Of a stretch of 64,000 bases of DNA, positions 51,050 through 64,000 are shown in pieces. The DNA is from Campylorhamphus procurvoides. Lineage: Eukaryota; Chordata; Aves; Passeriformes; Dendrocolaptidae. How positions within the stretch are numbered: the stretch's first letter is position 1; every line of letters begins with the position of its first letter. The notes below the pieces were generated by a model. That model saw only the letters and a list, made by a program, of their open reading frames with translations, ran no database searches and had not been told where the DNA came from. The translations under genes and the position numbers were made by a program. Where the stretch lies: NCBI GenBank assembly GCA_013396655.1, contig WBMV01002681.1, positions 1,054,001-1,118,000 of the forward strand. Direction: 5' to 3'.

Positions 51050-51252
51050 ATGAACAACAATCTTGCTGGAAGGGACTGTTAACACTGGAGTAGTTTGCCT
51101 AGGGGAGATTGTGGAGTCTCGTTGCAGTTTTTTAGGAATTGGTTAGACAAATGTGTTAGGTGTGGTGTTTGTGCCACTTGTGACTTGAATCTGAGGATGG
51201 ACTAGATGGCCACCTAAGGTGTGTTCCAGCCCTACATTTGTCATTTTTTCTA
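51050..51252 (+). mobile_element. CR1 LINE 3' end fragment, old
   Basis: The text follows a CR1 3' end: GGAGTAGTTTGCCTAGGGGA, then GATTGTGGAGTCTCGTTGCA, and then GATGGACTAGATGGCCACCT followed by AAGGTGTGTTCCAGCCCTAC. The terminal octamer repeat is degraded (TTTGTCATTTTTTCTAT). It is a different subfamily from the copy at 48.3 kb because the ending is of the 'ctagatggcctcctgaggtccc' type. Non-coding. Confidence 0.75.
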
Positions 51253-53415
51253 TAAAAGCTTCCAGGACAGACTATATAAAAATTTTTTACTAAAAATCTA
51301 TTAAAACAATTACAATCACTTTACCCAGCAAACCATTTCTTTTAATTTTTTTCAGAGCTGGTTTATGTTTGTTGTGACCTGGTAGGTTTTATTAAATTGA
51401 TCGTTGTCATTTATCATTTGCTGTCTGGTTCTCTCCTAAGTGTTTACATATTGATTCCTTTGTTACTCAAATCTGGCAGGGTAAGAAAAGAAAGTAGTCA
51501 TCTTCCTCTGTTTACAGAGCAACAAGAAAAGGTAACCAACACCTGTAGCATGCCCCCTTCCATTGTTATCATGTTTTTATGTTGAATGCGTTCAGCATTT
51601 TCAGTGGTCTAGCCCATGCTGGTTAGCCGGCCTGAGTAACCCCTCAGATCTCACCCTATGGAGTCCTTGTGCCATGCAGTTGGCATTAGATACCCTTGGC
51701 AGGAGTTACATAACCAGCACCATCTCTGAGAGGAAGTGTTTTCTTTTAGCTGCACTTGAAGCTCTTACAATATCACAAGTTTTATTCCTTCTTACAGGGA
51801 CATGTCAGACAGACATTTGCTATCTCTAATGATAATACGAATGTCTTAAACCCAAAAATATTATATTGTAGAGTAACGTTATGAAAACTGGAAAGGGAGG
51901 AAAAGACAGGAACAATTTTTCTCAGCTAGCTACAAAAACTTGAAAATAGAAGAAAAATCTCAACTGAAATCTGCTGTAGATTTTAGAAACCATTGATTTG
52001 AAGAACATTCCTTAAGGATCCTTCATATCATCAGCTCTTTTTCTACATGGAGGCTGTGATAAGCATTTTGCACTAAAAATGATGGCATCAAATTCTGTTC
52101 TGAAAAAAGGAACATATTTTAAAAGACAACTGAATAAGAACTTATGAGAATTTTATGACATGATTTAATTTTTGCATTCTTTGTTCTTCTTGTCTCTTAC
52201 AGTTTGAGTATCTGTTCTCTGACTGGCACTTGCAGTCCAGAAACATAAAGTTATGTGTTTGTCCCATTAGAAAATCATGTTTTAGGTTTTTGCCTGAAGT
52301 AGGCACTTCTTGCATTTTACAATAGCAGTACGTAATTAAGCTAGTAATATTTGCATTAGCAATAAAATTTCAGGGGTTAAGATTCTATTTTTTTACTTTA
52401 GAAGCCAAACATTATCATCAGCCAGTAATGTACTTGAAAACTGAGTGTATCCTATTACAGATACTGTAAAGAATTAAAGAAGTTCTTGTGGATTTGTTAT
52501 TTACTATTAGTGAGTCCAGTTACCTTGAACAGGTATTTTACAGGTGTTTGATTGTTCTAATACATCATGACCTTCCTGGTAAACTTGTTCTTGTGAATTG
52601 AATTACTGAAGGTTCAAATGTTAACTAATAAAGCAGTTTAGCTTTAAAAATTACTACGGCACACTTTCTATAGAGCCATTCATTACTGTGCATTATATCT
52701 ATACAACAATCAACTCCGTTTCATTTTCTTGTGTGCCACTATATCACCTTTTTCTGAAGGAATGCCTTTGAAATAACTGCTGCAAAGCAGAAAAATGGAA
52801 CATTGAGAGCAGAGGTACTGAAATTTGCAATGAAGTGTATTGGCATAATATATTGTGTAGTGTTTGTTAGTTTACAACATCATGACACACCCCTGGGATA
52901 AGAATATATGTGTCTACAACATTTAGGCAGTTTTCATGATACTACACTATTTTTGCAATGGAATCTGATTTGCTTTTCTCTGCATATCCTCAGCAATTTA
53001 TTATGGATGTGTCTGGTGAAACAGAGGGGCAAGAGGGCTTTGAAGCCATTTTGAGGAAGAGCATCTTGAGATGCTCAACTTCTTCAGTTACCTCAGAGCC
53101 TGAGATTAACTCAAAACTTCTCAAAATTGCCTGACACCCCTTCATTTTAGCCCTGTACTCCAGGGAATCAGTAGTAAACTGGATTCTTATTGTGACTAGT
53201 TTATATGAAGCACTATGAATTACTGGAAGCATATTTATAACATGATAAAAACCCAGGCAGTAGAATATTGAAAGCTAATGCTTATGTTCTCTTCTTTGGC
53301 TTATGAGTTTTTTTAGATTTTGCAGGTGAGGGGGCAAAACATAAGTGATACAGTCTGAGACTTAGATTGTTAATCTACTGATAATGCTAAATATTCTCAG
53401 GAAATATAGCTTCTG

Positions 53416-53454
53416 TTTCAATTAAGTTTAAATTCAATTTCAATTAAGTTTAAA
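53416..53454. repeat. Imperfect tandem pair, 17-bp unit
   Basis: TTTCAATTAAGTTTAAA occurs at 53416-53432 and again, identically, at 53438-53454, with a period of 22 bases. It is a local duplication. Confidence 0.85.
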
Positions 53455-56450
53455 AGAAGCATCTCCCCACCTTTACCACAAAATTAAAATTTAGTTATGG
53501 AGGCAAGTTTTACTCTATTTCACACCTTTTTTATATGTGACAATATTCCTTAGAAAAGATGTAGTAGAAGAATGAAAAAAATTGGAATGTATTGTCATCA
53601 CAGTCTTCTGAAGTTAACAGAAATATTTCTGCCAACTTAATACAGATTTACATATGGTCTAAGGGACACATCAAATAAATAACTTGATAACTAAAAGTAA
53701 GCATAAGTGGATTTGTTGACAAAGTTGAAAATTACCAATTCCTATTTCTTTGCTCTGTTTCTCCAGAGGAAATCGTCAGAATAAGCATAATTTTTCTTTC
53801 GCCTTTGAAGTTAGCTGGAATTTAGGTATAGGTGAATGTGTTGAATTGAAAGGACAGAGCAACTGAAGAGTGACTGTTCTACAAAACTTAGCTAGCATCC
53901 ATCAGTTCTGCTTTTTGCCAAAGTAGCACCATGCAACCAGTTCAGTAAACCTTATTAAGACTGAAGCAAATTACAGTGGTCTGTAGCACACCATCTTCCA
54001 TGTATTCAAAGATCATTGTTGACTACAGTACTGAATTACACTAATTTCTGAGAACTCTAGCCTTTTATAAAATTAGACTTGATATAGATATATTGATATT
54101 TTTGTTTCCAAAAGCAATATGCCAAAATTTTCCACGTGTCTGTGTACCTGGTAGCTACAATGAAGTCTTAGTCATCCTACAATGAACACTATTGGTATGC
54201 ACCATGTAAATGTGGAAGTAGACTATCTGCTTCATATGCTATTATTATGCAATTAGTTTTAAGAAGTGTTTTAATGCTGAAGGTGAGAGGAGTTACACTT
54301 TCTCAAGTATTACACAATGACCTTTTTTCCAAGTCCTCTTAAGCCATCACTAGAGAGTTTGATGGTGCTCATGCAAAACACTCCATTATTGATTTTTAAG
54401 CACTTCTAAGATTCTCAAGATGCAGTTTATATGCTTGTATAGCTTAGAAGATGCACTGTAGCTCATGCTTTGAAAAAGATGCCAGATATTTATGGTTGTA
54501 TGTCACACATGACCTCCCAAGGAAGTACTCTTATAGCTGAAGTGCAGTCAAATCAAAAGAACAGAAAAAAGGGAAAAGCTTTAGCAATAATTAACAATAT
54601 CTAGAAACATCAGCCTTTAAAACCCGATAGCCATGACAACATAAAGCAAAGATGGTACTTTTCATTTAATCTCTTTCTTAAAGTATTTCTCAAAATTGTT
54701 AGAAATGTTGGCAGAAAATTCCCTTTAACTCATCCATGTAGACAGAGGTCTAAACAGAGAATGGTGTTTAGCCTGTAGCATACTGTCAAGTGGTTTTGGT
54801 ATTGGTATTGTTTTATTGGGGTGGGGGTGTTTTTAGGGCTGTTTTTTTCCCTTGCATTAAGGAACTTTTTCAAGTAGACCGTAGTGCTATAGGTTAATGA
54901 GGCTCATATGTGGTCTATTGGAAAATCCATAGGAAGGCCATTTTTACATGCTTGAGCAGACATGGATTAAATTACCCAAACAGGGAACACAATCTTGTTC
55001 ACATCCATTGATAATAAAGTTTTCTTTCAAATTGTTGACATGTAATACTAGATTTATATTTGTCTTTAGGCTTCTGAATATGTCAGTAATGCATAGCCCC
55101 TGTTGACTTCAGTATGTGTTAGGATGTGCTTGTCTATCTTTAGTCACCTTTCTGTCTGTCAAACTCATAGCTTTAGCTCTCTGAACAGAAATTTTTTCCT
55201 TTCAAAAACATAGGTATTAAATAATTTTCTTAATAAGAATGAATGCTCTAAACCAAAAAATTATTTTTCATAAGTAAATACATCTCTAAATAAAGTACTT
55301 CTCAGCTTAATTTTTAGACTGAAGACTAGGAAGATAAACTTATAATAATTTCTATTTTGTGACAAAATTTAAAAAAAAACTCATATGACAATGCATAAAG
55401 TGTACTTATTAATACTATTTTCAGTTTCTGTTTGTAGTATGCTTTCCAAAATATTTTTATAATTTTCTATTTGTTTGTTAACAATCGAATCCCCAAAAGA
55501 ATTTTAGAGTTGGATGTAATTTGTGATGTTAGAATCACAGACAGGATTGAGGTGAAATCTTTTACTTATCAATTTTACTTTTATCATTAATGAGCATTTT
55601 AAAATTATGCTAACAGTTCTGCAGATTTCTATAAAACAAAATTTAACTTCAAGGTGGTTATTATTAGTATAAAATATCCTACTTCTGTTAGAAAATTTTC
55701 AAAGTCCCAGTTGTCAGTTTTCATCAATGAATTATACTAATGTTTTATAAACATTTTTGTACACTATAATTTTTACATTGCTTCTTTTTGGCAGAGAATG
55801 GGCTGCATAATATATCCACATGAATAAAGAATATGGCTCAAGGACAAATAATCCAATTTTACATGTCCAGACACAATAGTCCATTAAAATCCATACATGT
55901 ATGAAACTGAATTTCTCTTCAGAGATTTCAAGTGGAAAAAACCCCAGCTATACGTGTGATTTCACTACTGGGAAATTTCCCTAGGAAGGCTCTTTATCTG
56001 CCTTGTTTCTCCATAGCGTCTATGTTGCAATCTTTTAAAAGCCATGTAGTTAGGAAAACGGATACTCTTGTGCTTTGTGAGTGTAGAAACCTTCCAGGTG
56101 AAAGGGGAGATTAGTTCTTTCCCAGAAGCAAGGGATCATGCATAGTTGGCAAAACTTTCTGGGGTGCAGCATGGAGTATCTGAGGTGCTCACTTAAATAT
56201 TACTTATTCCAAAAATCCCCACCTTTAAAATGCAAAGCTTTTAATTTTCAAAGAGAAATGAAAAGCACTCACTTCAATGAGAAATTGCAGCAAGTTCCTT
56301 TTAAGATATTGGCAAAGTTGGGGTGTCATTGTGCAGATAAATAACAGACCATTTTGTCATATACCATCTTACAGCTGACTGCACTTTAAAAAGTTGTTCT
56401 ACTGCTTAAAGGTATTACTTAAAAATATATCTTACTGAAGTTTTCTTATA

Positions 56451-56505
56451 GATTAAAAAAAACCCAACCAACCATACAAAAAACAAACAAAAAACCCTCC
56501 ACACA
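56451..56505. repeat. A/C-rich low-complexity block
   Basis: Poly-A with CCAACCAACC and AAACAAAC units, of the same style as the blocks at 29.2 and 33.0 kb. Confidence 0.85.
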
Positions 56506-58502
56506 TTTAGTTGCAAAGAAGGCAGACTGAATATCTGTATGATGCTACCAAAGACTGATCTGTGCTCTTAGGGATGAACATGGCTGCAGTGTTGGAAAGC
56601 AGAGGGAGATACACTATGTAGTACCCCAACTGCTGTCTTATTTTGTGACAAGGAGAATGTACAATTCTGAATAGTATTGTTGGGTATGGGTGACATTCTT
56701 ATCACCCTCCTACTTTTATGTCATCTGTCCATAGTAAATCCCTCTCTAATCTGTATTAGAGATCCAAGATTTACAGTGTTGTTGAATCTGTGTGGTGAAC
56801 TGGTTTATCACCTACAAAAATGAAGTACTGGCTCAAGTGGAGATTATAACTGAATGAAGTGGATGGTTGTTAAAAGTCTCTATTATGCACTATTGCCGTT
56901 TCATAGCAGAGAATGGATGGATTAAAAATGTGTGCTGATTACTATACAGCTGGGACTTTTTAACAAAACGGCTGCATACTTGTGGTGTGCCAAAGAGCTA
57001 AACTATGTTCTCAGAAGCACTTAAACTGTGAATCTTTGAGAACTCTTACTTTGCAGGGATGAGGTCCCAGCTTCAGTCCCTCAGCATGTGGGGCTATGTT
57101 CCTTGGGTGGGTGATGTTTCTGGGAAGCATGGAAAAGTTCTGGGAGTCTCTTTAGTTTGATATGATCAAGAAGACTACAATGCACTCTCCTGCTTTTTGT
57201 CTCTTTGTTTCTTCACACCCGCTTGTTCTGTTCAACTACAGTAAAAGCAAAGTACACAGTACTGCATAAAAACTTCACAAATATTTGAATTGCATTCTCT
57301 ATAAGGACTTCATTTACATGAAATACTAGATAAAGTAGATAAACTGGAGCTTACAATTAACACCGCTTACAAACCTAAACTGGTCCCAAATCTAAATAGT
57401 CATTGCTACCACCCTGTCAGTAGTGTGTGCTGTGTGGATGGAGATCTAACAACAAAATTAATTTTTACTTAAAATGTGAGAATAAGATTTTCATGACATC
57501 TCCATCAACATTCTACAGAATTTTTCACAGAAGTTATGAAGTCTGCATGAGAAGTCTTGAACAAAATTTCTGACTGTAAAAATGTCAATTGCCTGTTATT
57601 TGCCTAAGCCCATTTCTTCTGTTTGTCTGGTGTTGATGTGATGATTTTATTTTTTACTGCATATGCTCTTTGTTTTTTGCCATCTCCCTCGAGAAAAAAA
57701 AAAAACAGTTATATAATTCCTGTAGATGAGACTTCTCAGGTGACATTCTACATCTCCCCTCCCCCTGTTCTTCCTCTTCCCAGTTTCAGTGAACATAAAG
57801 TCTGCAGATAATGTGAAGATTGGCCTTCCATTCTTTAGTATAAAATGAAATAATTGCATATGAACAGCTTATGCTTTCCTAGTTCCATATCAAGACCTCT
57901 AGACTCGACTAGTATTAGTTACACTGGACATTACTCAAGACAGCCCTTTAGTTATCATAGTAGACAAAATAGTCCTGAGCTCATTCTGCGTAATTGCCAT
58001 CTCTATGGAAATTTTAGTCAGAACAAGAAAATTAATATGAGTTACGCTATAAAATCAGACTAGTATCAATAACTAAATGAAAACAGGAACTCCTTTATAA
58101 AATTTGTATTGATAGGGTAAATTTTGATTTAGAAATATTGAAATGTGGTCTGTTTCAAGGGTAACTCACAAAACTTGATCAAGGTTTTTGAGGCTTTTTT
58201 CTCCTCTTAAATTCTGATTTTGTTAAAAATCTCTTAAAATTAATTTATTATGTATATAAAATAAAAAGGAAACTGAGGCCATCCTCCCAGGTCATGTCAA
58301 AAGTCAGTCAGCTGATGACTATGGAGTGAATTGGTCAGTTCTTACGGTTTTCCATATCTCATCTTCAGGGCTGCTAGATGTGGCTTGTTTGAAATTTAAC
58401 ACTTATGATAGCTTTCTCTTTTACTGTAACAGCTACTATTCCACTGTTTAAAAAAAACCCCTGCTATTAATAAACAGCATATGACAGTAGCATCATCAGT
58501 CT

Positions 58503-58522
58503 AAGTAAGCAAGCAAGCAAGC
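58503..58522 (+). repeat. (AAGC)n short microsatellite
   Basis: Four consecutive AAGC units after a TAAG-like start. Too short to be more than a simple repeat. Confidence 0.85.
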
Positions 58523-61500
58523 TACTTTTTTTTCCTTCTTGTCATTCTGATATTTGCTAATTTATCTTAACAGTGATAAATAGGATGAATGTGGTTTTGT
58601 ATTCATGATGAGGTGAATTATGTTTAGTGTTTCACTTTAAAGTGGTGTGTAATAATTTTGCAAGACTTGCTTCTGGAGATATTTGTACATATAAGAAACA
58701 GCTTCTGAACATGTTTCTGTATACTTATATTACACTATTAAACATTCAGAACAGCAGATGATAGCCATATGGAAGGCATGAAAAATATAAGAAATGCTAT
58801 ATTCAGGCAGAAAAAATAAATTGTGTTTAGTGGTCTTGCAAAAGCACCACTACAGTTGGTGACAGTACTTTTCGTGTTGACAGTCTTTGCTCAGAAGCCT
58901 AAGCCTAAATGCTCATCAAGACTCAACTACCTTCTTTGCCATAGACGTGTTTCCCTTGGAAAAGCTGAGGGATGTTTGTCAGACAGTACTGGCAGCACAG
59001 ATTTCTTTGCTATATTAAACCTAATATAAACTACTACTTTTTAAATGCACAGTGTGGATACTTCTTCAAGTTGCCATTCCAGCATTTTCCCAAAGTGCTC
59101 AGTTCCCTACGAGATGATGTGTTTTCATTTGTTTGTTTTGTTTTTTTTAAAGTAAATGCCAGAAGCATTTGGTCTCCCTTAGCTCTGATCAGGGGGTGCC
59201 TGTGCTTTCAGGAGAAAACTCTGAATTTAAGCTCTGATAAGGGCTTTCTGAGTGAGCTTGCAAAATTTGATACACTGCACAACCCTGTAAGCTACATTTA
59301 CCTGACTGCATCATATGTAATAAAAGACCTATTGCTAGAAAGAGCCACAGAATAAATTAGAAACCTTCAGAAGTTATAATAAATTATCTCTAATAGTCTT
59401 GACTTACTATGCTGTTGCAGCAAAGTGGCATTGAAAGACTATTGAAGAGCCTAAGCTAGTTTATGCAGAAACTACTTCTGTATCATCAGGTGCCTTCTGG
59501 AGAATGAAAAGCCTCTAGGAAGCAACCATTAGTTGAAAAATGGTGAAATCATATCCCTTTTATAAAGCCGTCAAAGGAATTTTACAAACACTGGCTCATT
59601 TTTTTTATGACCTGAGCTCTAAAAAAATCAGTGCAGGCTGCAGTTGCTCTTTTCTAGTAAGGAGGAAAGCTAAAACAATTAGAGAAACACTAGTTCAGTC
59701 ACCCTTTGTTACTGTACTAGTTACTACTAGAAATTAGGTCAGCATCCCTCTTTCTTTGTAGTCACTCATCACTCCATATTAAAACTATGTGAATAATTGA
59801 CTTTTCTTGGGGCAGTTACAAAAATCTGAATAGTGAATCTGTCTCAGAACAGCTAAAAGTTTTTTTAAAACTCCGTCATCAAAAACACCTCTAAATTTTA
59901 ACTCCCTCTGTTGCCTACTGTTTTTGAACATTTTAAAAAGTGTCAAGGAAATATCTAAAGAAGCGTAGTATTTTTTAAGTGCCAAATCAAAAATGTTTTT
60001 AATTTTTCAGACATGGGAGATGTGGGTTTTTTGCTCCTTACTGGTTTTGTTTGTTTAGGTTTTTTTACTGGGCAGAAATTTGCAAATACTTGAAAAACAG
60101 AGACATATTTTGCTATACCTGAAACTGGAATTCTTGGATGAAAACCAGAAAACCCCAAACCAAATATCTAATAAATTAAACCAAGAACCAGTACAGCAAA
60201 ATACTTCTGGTGAAACTAGAAAAACTTGATGTGGAGAGCACCAGAATGTCTGCTACATGGAATATCCAATCTACCGCTTTTAAAAGTGGAGCTGCAGCTC
60301 AATCATGCATCCAATGGTTTCCATTGGTTTACTTATTATAAAATATGTGACAGCGCACAGGAAATGTACAATTTTGTGAGGGATGAGTTAAAGGTTTTCA
60401 AAGCTGTGATTATAACTATGAGAATTTCACAAATTAATTACTACTAGAGGAGAGAGAGGATCATACTTACAGCCCATGGACTGAGTGGCTGTAATAGCCC
60501 CCAGTTCTCCAGAGTATAAAATACACTGTGATACGGAGAAAAATTGCACTAATAAAAACCGGACTAAAGCAGTAGTAGAAGAAGTGATATGCATGGGCCA
60601 AGGACTCAAATGCTTTTCAAGTTCATGCTAAGGAGTTGCCCCATATCCAACAAATAAAACAATGCAGGGCTAGAGATGCCAGGCAGTCCTGTTGAAACTA
60701 TTAAAGCAAATGAGAGAGTGGCACATTTCTCAATGTTTGGCATTATTCCTAGATAATCTATCCTACTTCTTTCAGTAACTGGTAAAACTCAGGGCCAAGT
60801 AAATGGTCTGCTGGCAATTCTCAACACCTTTTAACATGCTCTGATCATGGAGGTATCCACAGCAGGAAACCAAGCACTCCTCCTCCCTTGATCTATCACA
60901 GAAATAAAAGCCTAGAGATGAGAATAGAACTAGAAAAATTAGCCAGAACCAAAAAAAATAAAGCTTTGGGAAAACTGCAACCTTTATTAATGGAATATTT
61001 TTATATACCTGGGGAGTTCCCTGTGAGAACTTCCAATTTTTTTTTTCATATTAAAAAAGGGAGAAAATAAAAGGCAGTCACTGATTTCTCAACTTGCCAT
61101 ATCTTTTTTCACCCTATATTTTTCTTATTTATTCTAGATGAGGAAATTAGACTTTATGTGCATAATCCTAATAAAGGAACAGTGAAAGGAGAATGCCTTG
61201 GCAAATCTGGCTTCCATCCACCAAAAGAGAAGGCAGAAGGGAAGGATTTATAGTCCCCTTTTTAAACTAGGGATGGTTTTCTAGGATCCTGATATAGCCC
61301 TGTTAAGTAATAACTTTATTTATAAATGTCTTTTTGAACTTCAATTTTAAATCTCTGATTTATTTGGAGAAGTAAAGTTTCAGTTAAGTCTTCAAGTTGA
61401 GTTAGAAATAATAATGCTGAAAGCAAATCTAGACAAAGTTCCCTACATAAAAGACTATATGCATAGAATGATTATTCCAATAGATCAACAAATTCTCTCA

Positions 61501-62163
61501 TGAACCTCTTTCAACTGTAAGAGGAAATATGTTTTTAACCATCTAGTGCAAGGGACTTTAAAGTATAGACAAAATTATAGTCACATCAGTGAAAACGAGC
61601 ACAAATACTTGAGCCTCTCAGGTGCCTAGGAGATATCAAGTAGCTGAACAGAAAACATTTGATTTGATCTGTAAAGGTTTCTGTAGTGGAAGTTTCCTTA
61701 AAGAGGACACTGAGCTGGTGCTTAGTTAGCAATACCTGGCTGAGGAAATACCTGGCTCTTTGTATGATGAAGGCATTTTTTACTTACTCAAAACCAGACT
61801 TTTTGTAGAGTCCAGATTCATCTTGGTTTTGATCAAGATAAGACGCTTTGATCAGAATAAATTACATAAATTATAAATATAGATTTGAATGACCTCATAG
61901 TGAATCATGATAACTAATATTTTGCTATAGATTTGTGGGATCGTGGGGAAAAACAGGGGAAAAGAGTCCTTTTAATTATGGGATTTATAAGCAGACCTTG
62001 GAAAGTTCAAAAATTTCTTTTGCAGAATCTAATAAGAAATAAATCTCATGGCATGTATTGCATGGCTGCTGATTGATCAATCTTTGAGGGAACAAAGTAT
62101 TTTTATGTCTGAAATGATAGAATCTATGGAATTTGTTCTCTTGAGCCTAAACCACAGATTGGT

Positions 62164-62164
62164 G

Positions 62165-62201
<37 letters not shown>

Positions 62202-62204
62202 TTT
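62164..62204 (+). repeat. (TC)n followed by poly-T
   Basis: A CT dinucleotide run of about 14 units leads into 12 consecutive T. It resembles a pyrimidine tract, but no AG-bounded exon follows. Confidence 0.95.
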
Positions 62205-64000
62205 AATTTTCTATGGTATGTTTGAAATAGAAATGTTCTTAAATTGTTCACCTGTTTTGAACACCCAGAATTTTCAAACATTTGCTTTCCTGTTTTCTTA
62301 GGTTGGTCTTCTTTTCCTCTTTTCTTCTGTGAAGGTATATAGAGTACAAATCAGGAAATCTTAATTGCAGATATATTCATTCTAGTTCTTTATGGGAAAC
62401 CTTCAGTTCCATTGAATAATGAAAAGCTCTTAATGCATGTGTCTGAATAAATATGGGAAGATATTAGAGAAGGGAGGGAATGGAGCATTTTGCCCTGCTT
62501 TTGTAGGAAACATTTTTCTGACACTGATTTGTTTGTGAAAGGTGACACCTATTTTAGAAAAATAATTTCTAATTTCACATTCTTTAATTTTTCAAGCCCT
62601 CCACTTCAAGGCTTAGTTTACTCTCTTTCTGCATTTGCTGGTGTGGATTCAATATTTATCTCTACAATATAGATATGTACTTAATGGTCATCCATATTTT
62701 TACTGTATGATTCAGCCAAAATACTTGAATATTTTGTCATTTTACCACTGAAATTTGTTGATGGCATTTTTAACTAATTTGACTTTATGTATATAACCCT
62801 GGCATCCTTGTGATCAAGTTTGAGTTGAGTTGCATTATGCACAGCTCTAACAATTTACTCACTGCTCAAGCTTTTGAGCATTGTCCAAGAAAATCCTAAC
62901 AAGTATATGTCAAGTACACCCTTTTTTGCTATCCTAAGGGTAGAACTCTGAATGGACTATTTAGCTCTTGAATAATTTTAGGTTTGTCTGTGTGTGTAGG
63001 TGCTTCTTTGTTTATATTACTGATCCTTTGCATCTATGTCATCCAAGAAGCTTGTACCAAAGACAGCATCTATATGGTCATGACGTGAACTTCCCTGTCA
63101 AAGGTAATTTTCATCCTGTACCTTTCAGTTTTTAAAATTAATATTTTGACACCCTGTGAAGAGAACTTGAGAGTAAAGGATGGCATCATGCCCAGACAAT
63201 AAGGCAACAAAAATATTACTCCAATATAGAAGGTTGAAAGTCCTTCTTGGAAGATTTGACTTGCAGTGTAGTGCTAGTCCTCAAAAATGTGGTACATTTT
63301 TGCCATGAATTGCATTTACAAAATTAAGTTTAGTAATCAGAGCTAAGAAAACAAATTAGCATCAGGAGAAAACAAGCAAGGAAGTTCTGTAATTCAGGTG
63401 TGTTTTCATTTGTATCTTCCTTGTGTGGAGAGAAAAAAAAATCACAGTGACTCAGGGGACTGTGCCTAGTAAATTTGAGCTTTCTTTGTAAGATGTGAAT
63501 AGAAAACAGCTTTCTTCCTTAGGCTATCATCAAAACCACAGTGACGATAATAGAAAGAATCAACAGTTTGCAACAGGAACAACAGGAATAAAGTACTAGA
63601 TTGCAGAGATTCTAACCTTAGATATAAGAAGTCTTACATCCTTATGTTTTGTCTGAGGCAAATCTACAATCCGAGGACTTTTACTGTTGTTCTGCACTTC
63701 TGTTATTATCTCCCCTAGATTCTAACTGAATGAGAAGTTTTGGGTTTTTTTAAATGTAGCCTGGCCCTGTTCACAATGGGATTCCAACATTTCCTGTTAG
63801 AATGTGATTTACTAGGAATTTAATTAATCTTCAGTTCAAAATGTACTGCAGGCCTCTAAAATTAAAAAGAAAAATAAACATAGCAATTAACACTGAAAGA
63901 GAGCTAAACTTAGCACTTGAAACTAAAACAACAATAAATAAAGATGAACCCAAACCAGAACTGGAAAAATTAATGCCAGTCAAGCCTGTTATGTTCAAAA

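Larger units (their letters stand above)
51253..64000. other. Intergenic, no gene seen
   Basis: A long AT-rich stretch to the window end. It includes a 22-bp-period duplication (53416-53454), an A/C-rich block (56451-56505), (AAGC)n (58503-58522) and a (TC)n/poly-T tract (62164-62204). The longest open frame, 127 codons at 58972-59355 (+), lacks family features. I looked for the first ETV1 coding exons and did not recognise them. Confidence 0.65.

Noticed and set aside
58972..59355. Open frame of 127 codons on the + strand
   Set aside because: No recognisable domain, low-complexity Phe/Leu-rich composition, no splice or promoter context. Treated as chance.
63000..63115. Possible exon ending in TCAAAG|GTAATT
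   Set aside because: It has a donor-like site, but the upstream reading frames have stops and no homology to ETV1 or another gene was recognised.
51253..64000. First coding exons or promoter of ETV1
   Set aside because: I searched by eye for the start of the ETV1 protein and for a CpG island and found neither; the gene is probably beyond the window.

Overview
The window looks like AT-rich bird nuclear DNA, probably from a macrochromosome. I base this on vertebrate-style GT-AG split exons, very low coding density, no CpG-island-like stretch, and interspersed repeats that are mainly CR1 LINE remnants with the avian 3' end. One ambiguous base (N) lies at 44263. A passerine is possible from an LTR-like segment near 44.1 kb, but I cannot fix the species.

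The only protein-coding gene I can support is the 3' end of diacylglycerol kinase beta (DGKB) on the + strand. Three exons (7959-8079, 9501-9561, 17763-17870) join in phase into the last ~96 residues of the protein and end at a TAA. They encode the C-terminal part of the accessory half of the lipid kinase domain plus the basic tail. The three acceptors are AG and the two donors are GT, and both in-window codon phases agree. The bases before 7958 and between these exons are intron. The 3'UTR probably runs from 17871 to about 19.6-20.2 kb, where several AATAAA signals lie.

From about 20.2 kb to 64 kb I see no gene, only a gene desert. In birds and mammals DGKB is normally followed downstream by the promoter side of ETV1, so this desert may be the DGKB-ETV1 regulatory interval. 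No ETV1 exon was recognised. The desert contains: a low-complexity GT/CA inverted repeat (28.95-29.28 kb); an A-rich block (32.93-33.05 kb); an old antisense CR1 with APE-region and 3' end parts (36.07-37.44 kb); an LTR-like segment (44.08-44.29 kb); a CR1 with most of its reverse transcriptase region missing (48.35-49.31 kb); a short CR1 3' end (51.05-51.25 kb); and several microsatellites. Older MIR-like and palindromic amniote repeat relics occur near 1.77, 2.35, 26.36, 28.75 and 33.70 kb.

The short open frames scattered through the window (all at most 137 codons) show no family signature, splice support or codon pattern, and I treat them as chance. I found no convincing new biological system. 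The most useful follow-ups are the candidate conserved element in the last DGKB intron, the long inverted repeat at 29 kb, and the internally deleted CR1.
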